A DNA stretch of 64,000 nucleotides from Clostridia bacterium (GTDB lineage: Bacteria > Bacillota > Clostridia > Oscillospirales > Acutalibacteraceae). Both the position numbers and the translations under genes were made by a program. Of this stretch, positions 34,019 through 42,285 are shown one piece after another (position 1 is the stretch's first letter; each line of letters starts with the position of its first letter). The notes below the pieces were generated by a model. The model saw only the letters and a program-made list of their open reading frames with translations. It did no database searches and was not told the DNA's origin. The stretch lies in assembly GCA_017398485.1 (NCBI GenBank), contig JAFQFY010000033.1:54838-118837 (forward strand), in the 5' to 3' direction.

Positions 34019-36426
34019 TTACAAAAGCGAAAAAGATCGTAGCCTTTGCCGTCATCCTGTGCATGCTTCTGGGACTGCTGTCGGGTTGTGGAGAAGAATC
34101 TACGCAAAAGGCGTACGTCCTGCCGGAGGAGTTTGAAACGATCTCTACGCAGGTGCTCGCTGAAAACGACGATTTTAAATTGGAGTGGGATGACGAACTG
34201 AAATCCGTCATGATGATCTCCAAAAAAGACGGTAAGACGTGGGGCACGATGCCCGCCGATGCCTACGAAGAGAGAAAGATGAACAACTTCGTCAGTTCTC
34301 CGATCGTCATTGAGGCGGTCGAGCCGTCCTCGCTGATGCTCAGTGAGGTGCGCGCGTACGCCGGCTGTATTCAAAACGGTAACACGTCTGCCAAAAAGAT
34401 CGAAAACGGTGTCGAGGTGACCTACTACTTCGACGAGTATCAGATCGCCGTTCCCGTGCAGTACACGCTGCGCGACGGTTCCATGGCGGTCAACGTGAAC
34501 ACGAAGGATATCGCCGAGGGCGATGGCTTCCTGCTCAAGAGCGTCAGCCTCGCACCCTTCATGTGCTCGCTCGCAAACATCGGCAGCACGCCGGAGGAAG
34601 AGGATGACATGGATATCGATATCGATATCGATATTGACCTTGGCATCGATATCGACATCGACGTTGAAGATGAAATAGACGTTGATGTCGAAGATGAGCC
34701 TGCTTTGGCGACGGTGGAACCCGAAGAGACGGAAGAGCCTGCGGAAAAGATCCCCACCACCGAGCTTTTGAAAAACGGCTATCTGTTCGTGCCTGCCGGC
34801 AACGGTGCGCTCATGACCTCCGAGGTCAAGGAGGGCGGCGATCCTCGTAAGTTCTCCGGCGAAGTCTACGGTGAAGACGCTGCGCGTTACCAGCCGTATG
34901 ACTATTATCCCGAAGAAAGCGTTAAGATGCCTGTCTTCGGCGTCAAGGACGGCGAGAACGCGCTGCTGGGCATTATCGAGCAAGGCACCGAGCAGGGCGT
35001 GATCCAGGCTTCTGCCGGCTACGAGCGCGTCGGATATTCCAACGTGGCGGCTACCTTCTACGTGCGCGGCTTCGACGTGTACGCGGAGAAGATGAGTAAC
35101 GTTTCGACGGTTAACACCCGTCTTTCCAAGACGATGGTTGATACCACCTTTACGGTCGGCTTCTATCCGCTGACCGGCGAGGACGCGGACTATGTCGGCA
35201 TGGCGAATCGCTATCGCGAGTATCTCATCGGCAAGGGCATGACCAAATCCGTGAACGCGCAGAACGTGTATTCGCTCAGCGTGCTGGGCAATATTGTCAC
35301 CGCCTCCATGGCGTTTGGCGTTCCCTACAATTCCACCAAGAGCATGACCACCTTTGACGAAGCAAACACCATCATCAAAGAGATGACGGACGAAACCGAG
35401 CTTACGCCGTCGGTGCAGTTGCTCGGCTACGGTCAGAGCGGTCTGGACATCGGTAAGGTGGCGGGCGGCTTCGGCTTTGCCGGCGTCAGCGGCTCAAAGG
35501 ACGACTACAAGGAACTGACCGAATACGCGGCAGATAACAATATTCCGTTGTTTACCGATTTTGACCTGATCTACTTCAAGTCTAACGGTGCCGGCTACAA
35601 CACTCTTATGAGTGCGGCGAAAACGGCTACCCTGCACCGTTCCGAGGTCTACTATAAGATGCTCGCCCAGCGTGCAAACGACGAGGACGAGGGCTACTAC
35701 CACCTGCTGAATCGCTCGAAGCTCAAAGATGCACTGGATAAGCTGCTCGGCAAAGGCGACAAGCTCGGCGTCAGCGGTTACAGCTTCTCTACCTTGGGCG
35801 CGACGGCGTATTCGGATTATGCGGATGCGCAGTACGAAATGAAGAACGGTATGGCGAACGACGTGCAGGAGATGCTCGACTCGGTTAAGGAGAACGGTCA
35901 GCCGGTCTCCACCGACTACGCCAACGACTACGCGGCTGTGAAGTCCGACGCCGTCTTCGGCGTGGAGGTTGAGCCTCGTTACAGCAACGCTTTTGAGAGA
36001 TACGTGCCGTTCTACCAGATCGTGTTCCGCGGCTATGTGCCGATGTACAGCGAGGCGATCAACCTTGCGACCGATTACGATACGGTCGTTCTGCACGCGT
36101 TGGCGAGCGGCGTCGGTCTCGGCTACAACGTGACTATGAACTATGATTCCGGTTTTGCCGCAACGTCGCACGACTACATTTACAGCTCGCTCTATTCCTC
36201 GAATAAAGCGACCATGATCGAAACGGTGGCGAAGTACAAGGATTACTACGCGGCCATCGACGGCGCGACGATCGCTGACTACGAGGTTTTGGACAACGGC
36301 GTGACCGTGACCACCTTTGATAACGGTGTGATCGCGTATACCAACAACAGTGACGCGGCGCAGACCTATCCCGGCGGCGAACTGGCCGCCAAAGGCTTCA
36401 TCTATGTGCAAGGAGGGACGAACTAA
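34015..36426 (+). CDS. DUF5696-type lipoprotein with an Asp-Ile repeat insert
   Basis: The 803-residue protein has a lipoprotein signal (LLSGC, Cys near residue 25) and the long DUF5696-like region seen next to sugar ABC permeases in Clostridia and Paenibacillus. Characteristic pieces are DDFKLEWDDELKSVMMISKKDGKTW, GYLFVPAGNGALM and VSTVNTRLSKTMVDTTFTVGFYPLTG split over residues 240-385, then a barrel-like C-terminal half. Between about residues 195 and 240 an acidic tract of alternating Asp and Ile/Val interrupts the domain. It is likely to sit on the outer face of the membrane; a glycan-active role is inferred from context only. Stop and start overlap neighbours by four bases or less. Confidence 0.75.
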   Translation: MITKAKKIVAFAVILCMLLGLLSGCGEESTQKAYVLPEEFETISTQVLAENDDFKLEWDDELKSVMMISKKDGKTWGTMPADAYEERKMNNFVSSPIVIEAVEPSSLMLSEVRAYAGCIQNGNTSAKKIENGVEVTYYFDEYQIAVPVQYTLRDGSMAVNVNTKDIAEGDGFLLKSVSLAPFMCSLANIGSTPEEEDDMDIDIDIDIDLGIDIDIDVEDEIDVDVEDEPALATVEPEETEEPAEKIPTTELLKNGYLFVPAGNGALMTSEVKEGGDPRKFSGEVYGEDAARYQPYDYYPEESVKMPVFGVKDGENALLGIIEQGTEQGVIQASAGYERVGYSNVAATFYVRGFDVYAEKMSNVSTVNTRLSKTMVDTTFTVGFYPLTGEDADYVGMANRYREYLIGKGMTKSVNAQNVYSLSVLGNIVTASMAFGVPYNSTKSMTTFDEANTIIKEMTDETELTPSVQLLGYGQSGLDIGKVAGGFGFAGVSGSKDDYKELTEYAADNNIPLFTDFDLIYFKSNGAGYNTLMSAAKTATLHRSEVYYKMLAQRANDEDEGYYHLLNRSKLKDALDKLLGKGDKLGVSGYSFSTLGATAYSDYADAQYEMKNGMANDVQEMLDSVKENGQPVSTDYANDYAAVKSDAVFGVEVEPRYSNAFERYVPFYQIVFRGYVPMYSEAINLATDYDTVVLHALASGVGLGYNVTMNYDSGFAATSHDYIYSSLYSSNKATMIETVAKYKDYYAAIDGATIADYEVLDNGVTVTTFDNGVIAYTNNSDAAQTYPGGELAAKGFIYVQGGTN
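34602..34737 (+). repeat. GATATC-type hexamer repeat encoding alternating Asp and Ile
   Basis: Tandem gatatc/gacatc hexamers encode (Asp-Ile)n, passing into Asp-Val and Glu-rich residues. The repeat lies inside the DUF5696 gene. A much shorter, similar stretch is found at 50530-50556 in the large surface protein. Confidence 0.8.
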
Positions 36427-37346
36427 TGGCAAAAATGCAGTTTAAGATCAACAAGTCCTCCTTGATGCAGCGTCGTAACAACTACGGTTACTTGTTCGTA
36501 TCCCATTGGCTGCTCGGTTTGGTTTTGTTCTTCGTTTTCCCGCTGTTCAGCTCTATCGCGTATGCGTTCAGTAATTTGCAGTTGACCAACGACGGTCTTC
36601 AGCTCGAATGGGTGGGCCTCGAGCACTTTCTGTACATTTTCAACGACGACGTTAAGTACATGGATAACCTGCGCGACTCGGTCACCAGCTTGCTGACGGC
36701 GTTGCCGATCATCATTTCGCTGAGTATGATCCTCGCGGTCATCCTCAACTCTGAGTTCAAGGGCAGAACGATCTTCCGTTCGATCTTCTTCCTGCCCGTT
36801 ATTCTGGCAAACTCCGTGGCGATGCAGGTGTTGTCCAGACCCGATATGGACGTTCCGCTGTTCAGCATGTCCAGCGGCGAGACCATGGAGGGCGGCGGCA
36901 GTATGATCGACTTCACGGCGATCCTCGCGGACCTGCAGCTGCCGCAGGCGATCTCCGATCTGTTCGAAGGCTACCTGGCCAACCTTTTCAACCTCATTTG
37001 GAGCTGCGGCGTGCAGACGATCCTGTTCCTCGCCGGTTTGCAGAGCATTCCGAAGCAGCTTTACGAAGTGGGTCGTATTGAAGGCTGCAGCCGTTGGGAG
37101 ACCTTCTGGTTCTTGGAGATCCCGAGCTTGCGCAACATCATTCAGCTGGTTTTGATCTACACCATGATCGACCAGTTTACGTCGTTGAGCAGCCCGGTCA
37201 TGAGCCAGGCGACCGAATTGATGTTCAGCCAGCAGATGTACGACCGCAGCTCGGCTATGCTGTGGGTGTACTTCCTGATCGTGGGCGTGGTTATGGGTGT
37301 TGTTTTGCTTGCCTTTAACCGCCTGTGTGTGAAGCGATGGGAGTGA
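36426..37346 (+). CDS. Sugar ABC transporter permease, MalF type (second pair)
   Basis: The 306 residues show six helices and the EAA-type loop EVGRIEGCSRWETFWFLEIP, where the usual Ala-Ala and Asp are replaced (E-V-G, E-G). An extra hydrophilic segment of about 40 residues rich in Gly, Met and Asp (around 135-175) lies in an external loop. Its start overlaps the DUF5696 stop as TAATG. Confidence 0.88.
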   Translation: MAKMQFKINKSSLMQRRNNYGYLFVSHWLLGLVLFFVFPLFSSIAYAFSNLQLTNDGLQLEWVGLEHFLYIFNDDVKYMDNLRDSVTSLLTALPIIISLSMILAVILNSEFKGRTIFRSIFFLPVILANSVAMQVLSRPDMDVPLFSMSSGETMEGGGSMIDFTAILADLQLPQAISDLFEGYLANLFNLIWSCGVQTILFLAGLQSIPKQLYEVGRIEGCSRWETFWFLEIPSLRNIIQLVLIYTMIDQFTSLSSPVMSQATELMFSQQMYDRSSAMLWVYFLIVGVVMGVVLLAFNRLCVKRWE

Positions 37347-37353
37347 TGATACG

Positions 37354-38331
37354 ATGACAAAAACGAAACAGGTCAACAGTCCCTTAAAGACGTATAGCTC
37401 CTCACGCATTCGCGGCATCGTCGTATCGATCTTTGCCAGCCTGCTGCGCTACGTGTTCCTCATCGCATTCAGCTACATTCTGCTGTATCCGCTCATCTAC
37501 ATTTTGACCCACGCGTTCCGTGCCGGCGTCGACACGACCGACCCGACGGTCGTGTGGATCCCGAAGAATCTGTCGTGGGAGCCGATGCAGAAGGCCATCG
37601 AGCTGATGGATCTGCCGAACTCTTTGTTCAGCACCCTCAAATTCGAGGTGGTAAGTGCCATCATCTCCACCGCGACCTGTGGTGTGGCGGCCTACGGTAT
37701 GGCGCGCTTTCAGTTTAAGGGCCGCGCGATCCTCAACGTGATCCTGATCCTGACGATCTTGATCCCGGCGTCTATCGTGCTTATCCCGAACTACATGAAC
37801 TTCTATGACTTTAATCCGTTCGGTATCGTTCACTTGATCGAAGACATTTTCAAAACGGACCTCAACACCAGCTTGCTCAACACGGTGTGGACCTTCTGGT
37901 TACCTGCGTTGACGGGCGTCGGCATTCGCGCCGGCTTCTATATCTATATCTACATGCAGTTCTACAAGGGCCTCCCCAAGGAACTGGAAGAAGCGGCGTG
38001 GGTAGACGGCTGCGGCCCGTGGATGACCTATCTGCGTATCGTGGTTCCGTCCTCCGGTGTGTCGGTGCTGACCGTGTTCATGCTTTCGGTCATCTGGCAC
38101 TGGAATGACTACTACAACGCCCTGATGTACATTTCGGACGGCACCACCATGGCGGTCAATCTGAGCAACTTCGTCAGCGCGTTGAAGCTCTTTGATGGTA
38201 CTGCCGGCACGTTGACGACCGATGCGCCGATGTCGGCGTGTCTGATCTTCCTGCTGCCCGTTCTTATCATGTATATCTGCTTGCAGAAGAGATTCATCAC
38301 CAGTATTGCATCCACCGGTATTGTTGGTTAA
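37354..38331 (+). CDS. Sugar ABC transporter permease, MalG type (second pair)
   Basis: A 325-residue permease with six helices and EAA loop EEAAWVDGCGPWMTYLRIVVP. It begins seven bases after the partner permease and precedes the second binding protein. It probably forms the channel for that protein together with the 36426 permease, again without a local ATPase. Confidence 0.92.
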   Translation: MTKTKQVNSPLKTYSSSRIRGIVVSIFASLLRYVFLIAFSYILLYPLIYILTHAFRAGVDTTDPTVVWIPKNLSWEPMQKAIELMDLPNSLFSTLKFEVVSAIISTATCGVAAYGMARFQFKGRAILNVILILTILIPASIVLIPNYMNFYDFNPFGIVHLIEDIFKTDLNTSLLNTVWTFWLPALTGVGIRAGFYIYIYMQFYKGLPKELEEAAWVDGCGPWMTYLRIVVPSSGVSVLTVFMLSVIWHWNDYYNALMYISDGTTMAVNLSNFVSALKLFDGTAGTLTTDAPMSACLIFLLPVLIMYICLQKRFITSIASTGIVG

Positions 38332-38350
38332 GCGATGAAGAATCGCTGAT
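38332..38350 (+). other. Small hairpin between permease and second SBP gene
   Basis: AGCGAT-GAAGA-ATCGCT folds just after the permease stop. It has no T-run. Hairpins here in transport operons often protect the message for the abundant binding protein; this is only a possibility. Confidence 0.3.
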
Positions 38351-38380
38351 CATAAATTTATTCAAGAAAGGAAAGTAGCA

Positions 38381-39913
38381 ATGAAAAAACTGTCATTACG
38401 CCTGCTCGCTTGCCTGATGGCGTTGCTGTTGATCATGGGCCTGGCGGCCTGTGGCGGCAATACCGACAACGGCGAATCGAGCGCTGCCCCCGATACGTCG
38501 GAGAGCAGTACCCCGGTGTCTGACGAGCCCGACGCTTCCGTGGAGCCCGATGCTTCCGAGGAGCCCGATGCCTCCGAAGAGCCGGACGCTTCCAAGGAGC
38601 CTGATGCTTCCGAAGAGCCCACCACGCCGCCCGATTCCGGCGACACTACGACTACCCCCTCCAAGTCTACGACTGCTACCAAGGCTCCCAAGACCAACCT
38701 GTCCTGGGCGCAGGTGAAGAAGATGATCCCTGCCAGCGCGAAGGGCACTCAGCTGGAGGTCTACGACTGGAACCCGGTTTCCGAGGTCAAGGGCCTGTCT
38801 GACGTGAACAAGAAGTTCACCAACGAGACCGGCATCAAGATCAAGTACACCATCGTCAACTACGATGACTACTTCACCAAGATCACCTCGATGGTCGCGG
38901 CGAAGAACGCTCCCGATGCGGTTCGTCTGCAGAACCCGACCCGTAACAACCTGATCAACCTGCAGCCGTTCAACACCGCCACCGACTACAACTTCAACGA
39001 CAAGGCTTGGGACACCGAGATTCTCAACGCCTACACCTTCAACGGCAACCTGTACGGTGTGAACATGGCCAACTCCGTGTTCTACTGCCCGGAGGCTATC
39101 TACTACAACAAGGACATCATCGCCAACCTCAACCTCGATGATCCCTATCAGCTGTGGAAGAGTGGCAACTGGACCTGGGATAAGCTGTGGGATATGGGTA
39201 AGGCCTTCATGAAGACCGCGACCGGCGACCAGAACTACGGCGCGATGTTCACCATGGCTTACTGTGAGTACAACCTTGCCTACGGCAAGCTGCCCGTCGC
39301 CTTCAACAAGACTACCAAGAAGTTCGTCAACAACTTCAAGGATGCTACCTTCGTGAAGTCGATGCAGAACCATGTTAAGTACTTCGAGGCCGGCTATGTT
39401 CGCGGCATCGACCTCGACGCCATGAACGCCGGTGAGTTGCTGTTCGCTGCGACTCACACCATCGCTGCTCGTACCGGTTCTTCCTACTTTGCGAAGATCC
39501 GTGCGCAGGGCAAGATCGGTTGCGTGCCGCTGCCGGCGCTCACGAAGGGCGCGAAGGACTACCAGCTCGAGTGTGAGCTTCAGGCTTTCGGTATCCCGAA
39601 GACCGCGAAGAACGCGAACCTGGTGCCCTACTACCTGCGCTACTACTTCGACGCGAAGAACTACAACATGGATGGCTTCTACAACGTTGAGCACGCGGAA
39701 GAGACTCTGGACTACATCCGTAAGCACAAGAACCGCGAGTACAACATGTGGGCTGCTGTTGTGAATGTCACCTACACCGATATGCACAACTCCACCGTCC
39801 TTACCGACCTGTGGCACGGCGGCGAGGCTAACGTTAAGTCTTATCTTGACGCTATGGCTCCGACTGTCGACGCGGCTATCGTTGAGGCGAACAAGTTCTA
39901 CGCTTCTCTGTAA
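38381..39913 (+). CDS. Lipoprotein solute-binding protein with PDASEE linker
   Basis: The 510-residue protein has a lipobox LAAC (Cys near 24) and then an acidic Ser/Glu/Pro linker with repeated EPDASE units (about 45-85). A family-1 sugar-binding domain follows from about 125 (LEVYDWNPVSEVKGLSDVNKKF, APDAVRLQNP, YYNKDIIANLNL, WTWDKLWD). The linker is nearly the same as in the three beta-helix lipoproteins downstream. Lys codons are almost all AAG and Asn almost all AAC, and Gly is mostly GGC, which suggests strong expression. The ATG follows AAGAAAGGAAAG. It ends the double transporter locus. Confidence 0.92.
   Translation: MKKLSLRLLACLMALLLIMGLAACGGNTDNGESSAAPDTSESSTPVSDEPDASVEPDASEEPDASEEPDASKEPDASEEPTTPPDSGDTTTTPSKSTTATKAPKTNLSWAQVKKMIPASAKGTQLEVYDWNPVSEVKGLSDVNKKFTNETGIKIKYTIVNYDDYFTKITSMVAAKNAPDAVRLQNPTRNNLINLQPFNTATDYNFNDKAWDTEILNAYTFNGNLYGVNMANSVFYCPEAIYYNKDIIANLNLDDPYQLWKSGNWTWDKLWDMGKAFMKTATGDQNYGAMFTMAYCEYNLAYGKLPVAFNKTTKKFVNNFKDATFVKSMQNHVKYFEAGYVRGIDLDAMNAGELLFAATHTIAARTGSSYFAKIRAQGKIGCVPLPALTKGAKDYQLECELQAFGIPKTAKNANLVPYYLRYYFDAKNYNMDGFYNVEHAEETLDYIRKHKNREYNMWAAVVNVTYTDMHNSTVLTDLWHGGEANVKSYLDAMAPTVDAAIVEANKFYASL
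38524..38618 (+). repeat. PDASEE linker repeat, copy in SBP
   Basis: 18-base units encoding E-P-D-A-S-E/V/K, five times in tandem. Codon choice (gcttcc) differs from the downstream copies (gcgtcc), so this copy is older or separately evolved. Confidence 0.85.
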
Positions 39914-39933
39914 TCGTAGCATTGCCTGATTTC

Positions 39934-39970
39934 GTCCCCTCCCCGAGTGATCGGGGAGGGGACATTTTTT
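39934..39970 (+). terminator. Terminator of the double ABC locus
   Basis: Stem GTCCCCTCCCCGA / TCGGGGAGGGGAC with loop GTGA, followed by ATTTTTTTG. One of the strongest terminators in the window. Confidence 0.92.
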
Positions 39971-40053
39971 TGTGATGCACGCAACCTGTCGCTTTTTGCC
40001 GCCGGGACTGCAGGATTTTAGTAGATTTTCATACAAAAAACAGTAAAAAGCTC

Positions 40054-40082
40054 TTGACATTTTCTCGTTCTCAGGGTATTAT
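40054..40082 (+). promoter_or_regulatory. Promoter of the 40-residue peptide gene
   Basis: TTGACA (40054-40059), 17-base spacer, TATTAT (40077-40082). Initiation near 40090 gives a leader of about 45 bases. Confidence 0.8.
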
Positions 40083-40135
40083 AATAATGCTTACGGCTTT
40101 GCGCCGTACAGACTATTCACATAGGAGAGATCATC

Positions 40136-40258
40136 ATGAACAAGAAGACCTATGAAGCACCCGAAATGATCAAGCGTATGATCGCGACCGCCAGCATCGC
40201 GGCCGATGCGACTGCCAGCGACGACAACGAGTTCAGCTCTGACGACTTCTGGAACTAA
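40136..40258 (+). CDS. Short peptide gene, 40 residues, YxxPEM-type N-terminus
   Basis: The ATG follows AGGAGAGATC. The peptide begins MNKKTYEAPEMIKRM, then an Ala/Thr/Ser-rich middle and an acidic, aromatic end (SSDDFWN). It has no cysteine, no signal peptide and no membrane helix. It has its own consensus promoter and its own terminator, so it is a single-gene unit and not a random frame. A basic N-terminus with Tyr-x-x-Pro-x-(Leu/Met) resembles leader regions of some ribosomally made, modified peptides that bind a recognition domain. No modifying enzyme or exporter gene is beside it. Function unknown; it could also be a small regulatory protein. Confidence 0.7.
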   Translation: MNKKTYEAPEMIKRMIATASIAADATASDDNEFSSDDFWN

Positions 40259-40289
40259 TTTTATTCGGCAGTTCAAATGACGACTTTAC

Positions 40290-40323
40290 GGGCTATAGAG
40301 AGGCGTTATCTCTATGGCCTTTT
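40290..40323 (+). terminator. Terminator of the peptide gene
   Basis: GGCTATAGAGA / TCTCTATGGCC stem (one G-T pair) followed by TTTT. The next gene starts at 40373. Confidence 0.7.
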
Positions 40324-40372
40324 GGTTGTGAACGGACAAAATCGGGTTTTCCCGACGAAAGGAGTACATACT

Positions 40373-42100
40373 ATGCGTAAATTATTAGCTGTTTTACTCG
40401 CCGCGCTGATGCTGTTGGCACTGGTTGCCTGCGGCGGCAACGGCGGCGAGGAGAGCTCGGCACCCATCTCGTCCGAGAGCGAGGAGCCGACCTCGTCGGT
40501 GGAACCCGACGCGTCGGAGGAGCCGGATGCGTCGGAGGAGCCGGATGCGTCCGAGGAGCCGGATGCGTCCGAGGAGCCGGATACGTCCGGCAGCACGACC
40601 ACCAAGACGGACAAACCGACCTCGTCTTCCAAGACGAGTAAGACCAAGACCAGCAAAACCTCGACCACCACTCAGCCGACCCTCATCGACTATGAGAAGC
40701 CGGTCACGATCAACGGCGCCGGTCTGTGGATGGGTCAGAAGAGCAGCATTGACTCCAAAGCGGAGACCATGCGCCAAAAGGTGCTCAATGCGGCCGACAC
40801 CGTCAAGCCGTCGACCTCCGGCACGACCTACTATGTGTCCTACAAGGGTAACGACAATAACGACGGTTTGAGCCCGGAGACCGCGTGGAGAACCACCGCG
40901 CGTGTCGGCTTGGCTCCCAGTGTTATCAGAGAAAATTCCGTGCTGTTGTTCGAGCGCGGCGGCGTGTATCGTGGCCAGATGGAGTTCCGTGACGGTATGT
41001 CCATCGGCGCCTACGGCACCGGCCCGAAGCCGCAGCTTTACGGCGCGACCAAGAGCTATTCCGACGAGAGCGACTGGGAGAAGACCTCGACCGCGAATGT
41101 GTGGAAGGCGAAGCTCGATAAGAAATACGACCATATCGGCAACATCATCTTTGACTACGGCAAAGAGTATAGTGCCCCCGGTCTGACTTTCAGCCTCGAC
41201 AAGCTCGCAAAGGACTTCGACTACTATCACGACATCAAGAACTCCACCATTTATCTGTACTATTCCAAGGGCAACCCCGGTGCCAAGTTTGAGAGCATCG
41301 AGATGTCTCCGAAGGGCGCGATTCTGCGTCGCTATACGCGCAACAATAATCCGCGCAAGAATGTGACGATCGAGAACCTGTGCCTGCGCTATTCCGCGTT
41401 CGGCATCAGCTTTGGCGACGCCGAGAACATCAAGATCACCGGTTGTGAGATCGGTCATATCGGCGGCAGCATGCAGACCGAGTTTGACGAGTCCAAGAAC
41501 AAGTTCCTCGGCACCTCGATGGTGCGCTACGGCAACGGCATCGAGTTCTATGGCGATGTTAAGAACATCACCGTCGAGAACAACTGGATCTACCAGTGCT
41601 ACGACGCCGGCTACACCGATCAGGGCGGTTACACCCACCAGAACGTGCAGGTGCGCAACAATCTCATCGAGTATTGCCACTACAACATCGAGGTGTTCGT
41701 GTCCGGCAACAGCGGTCAGGGCGTCAAAGATACCGTGTACGAGAAGAATATTCTGCGCTATGCAGGCTTCTGCTTCGGTGCGTATAACCGCATCGGCAGC
41801 GGCACCGGTCAGGGTGGTAATATCCGCACCGGCTCCAATGGCGTTAAGAGCGACAACTTCATCATCCGCAACAACATTATCGCCGGCGGTCAGTTCGGCT
41901 TGGTGTTCAGCCCCCACTACGATGGTGTGAAGGGCCCGAAGTTTGAGGGCAACACCTGGTTGCAGTACGGCGACTATCCCGCTTTGACGATTATTACTCC
42001 CGGCAAAAAAGCTGCGGATGCTCTTCCCGGCGGCAGCAAGGCGAATTTGCAGACGGCTGTCGGTTATCTCGATAAGACTGCAACGGTCATCTACGAATAA
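40373..42100 (+). CDS. Beta-helix lipoprotein, paralog 1
   Basis: The 575-residue protein has a lipobox LVAC (Cys about 21), an acidic PDASEE linker (about 40-75), a Thr/Ser/Lys-rich stretch to about 105, then a right-handed parallel beta-helix (pectin-lyase-like) domain. Typical parts are YYVSYKGNDNNDGLSPETAW at about 145, FERGGVYRG, and stacked rungs such as NITVENNWIYQCYDAGY and NVQVRNNLIEYCHYNIEVF. Such folds include polysaccharide lyases and glycosidases (e.g. GH141-like), but no catalytic set can be fixed by eye. It should be tethered to the outer membrane face. The longer in-frame start is rejected because GAAAGGAG precedes ATG 40373. No separate promoter was identified after the terminator at 40290. 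Confidence 0.85.
   Translation: MRKLLAVLLAALMLLALVACGGNGGEESSAPISSESEEPTSSVEPDASEEPDASEEPDASEEPDASEEPDTSGSTTTKTDKPTSSSKTSKTKTSKTSTTTQPTLIDYEKPVTINGAGLWMGQKSSIDSKAETMRQKVLNAADTVKPSTSGTTYYVSYKGNDNNDGLSPETAWRTTARVGLAPSVIRENSVLLFERGGVYRGQMEFRDGMSIGAYGTGPKPQLYGATKSYSDESDWEKTSTANVWKAKLDKKYDHIGNIIFDYGKEYSAPGLTFSLDKLAKDFDYYHDIKNSTIYLYYSKGNPGAKFESIEMSPKGAILRRYTRNNNPRKNVTIENLCLRYSAFGISFGDAENIKITGCEIGHIGGSMQTEFDESKNKFLGTSMVRYGNGIEFYGDVKNITVENNWIYQCYDAGYTDQGGYTHQNVQVRNNLIEYCHYNIEVFVSGNSGQGVKDTVYEKNILRYAGFCFGAYNRIGSGTGQGGNIRTGSNGVKSDNFIIRNNIIAGGQFGLVFSPHYDGVKGPKFEGNTWLQYGDYPALTIITPGKKAADALPGGSKANLQTAVGYLDKTATVIYE
40501..40589 (+). repeat. PDASEE linker repeat, paralog 1
   Basis: 18-base unit (gagccggatgcgtccgag-like) in about five copies encoding E-P-D-A-S-E. 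Confidence 0.85.
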
Positions 42101-42105
42101 GACTA

Positions 42106-42138
42106 CAAAAACCGCGAGGGATCACCCTCGCGGTTTTA
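42106..42138 (+). terminator. Terminator of paralog 1
   Basis: AAAACCGCGAGGG / CCCTCGCGGTTTT stem. The CCGCGAGGG core is repeated after paralogs 2 and 3. Confidence 0.88.
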
Positions 42139-42194
42139 GCATGTGCGCATCTTTCTCATCGTGCTTTTTCTTGTGTGCTTTCAATAAATTTCAG

Positions 42195-42223
42195 TTGACT
42201 TTCTTTATGCTGTAAGGTAAAAT
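42195..42223 (+). promoter_or_regulatory. Promoter of paralog 2
   Basis: TTGACT (42195-42200), 17-base spacer, TAAAAT (42218-42223), about 60 bases before the ATG. Confidence 0.65.
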
Positions 42224-42285
42224 ATATACGATGACAGGAAGAAACAACCGTTGTTGTTTCGACGAACTGAAAGGAGAACACACTT

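Noticed and set aside
40501-40589. Regular 18-base repeats as a possible CRISPR array
   Set aside because: The units are contiguous without spacers, lie in frame in a coding region and encode a linker.
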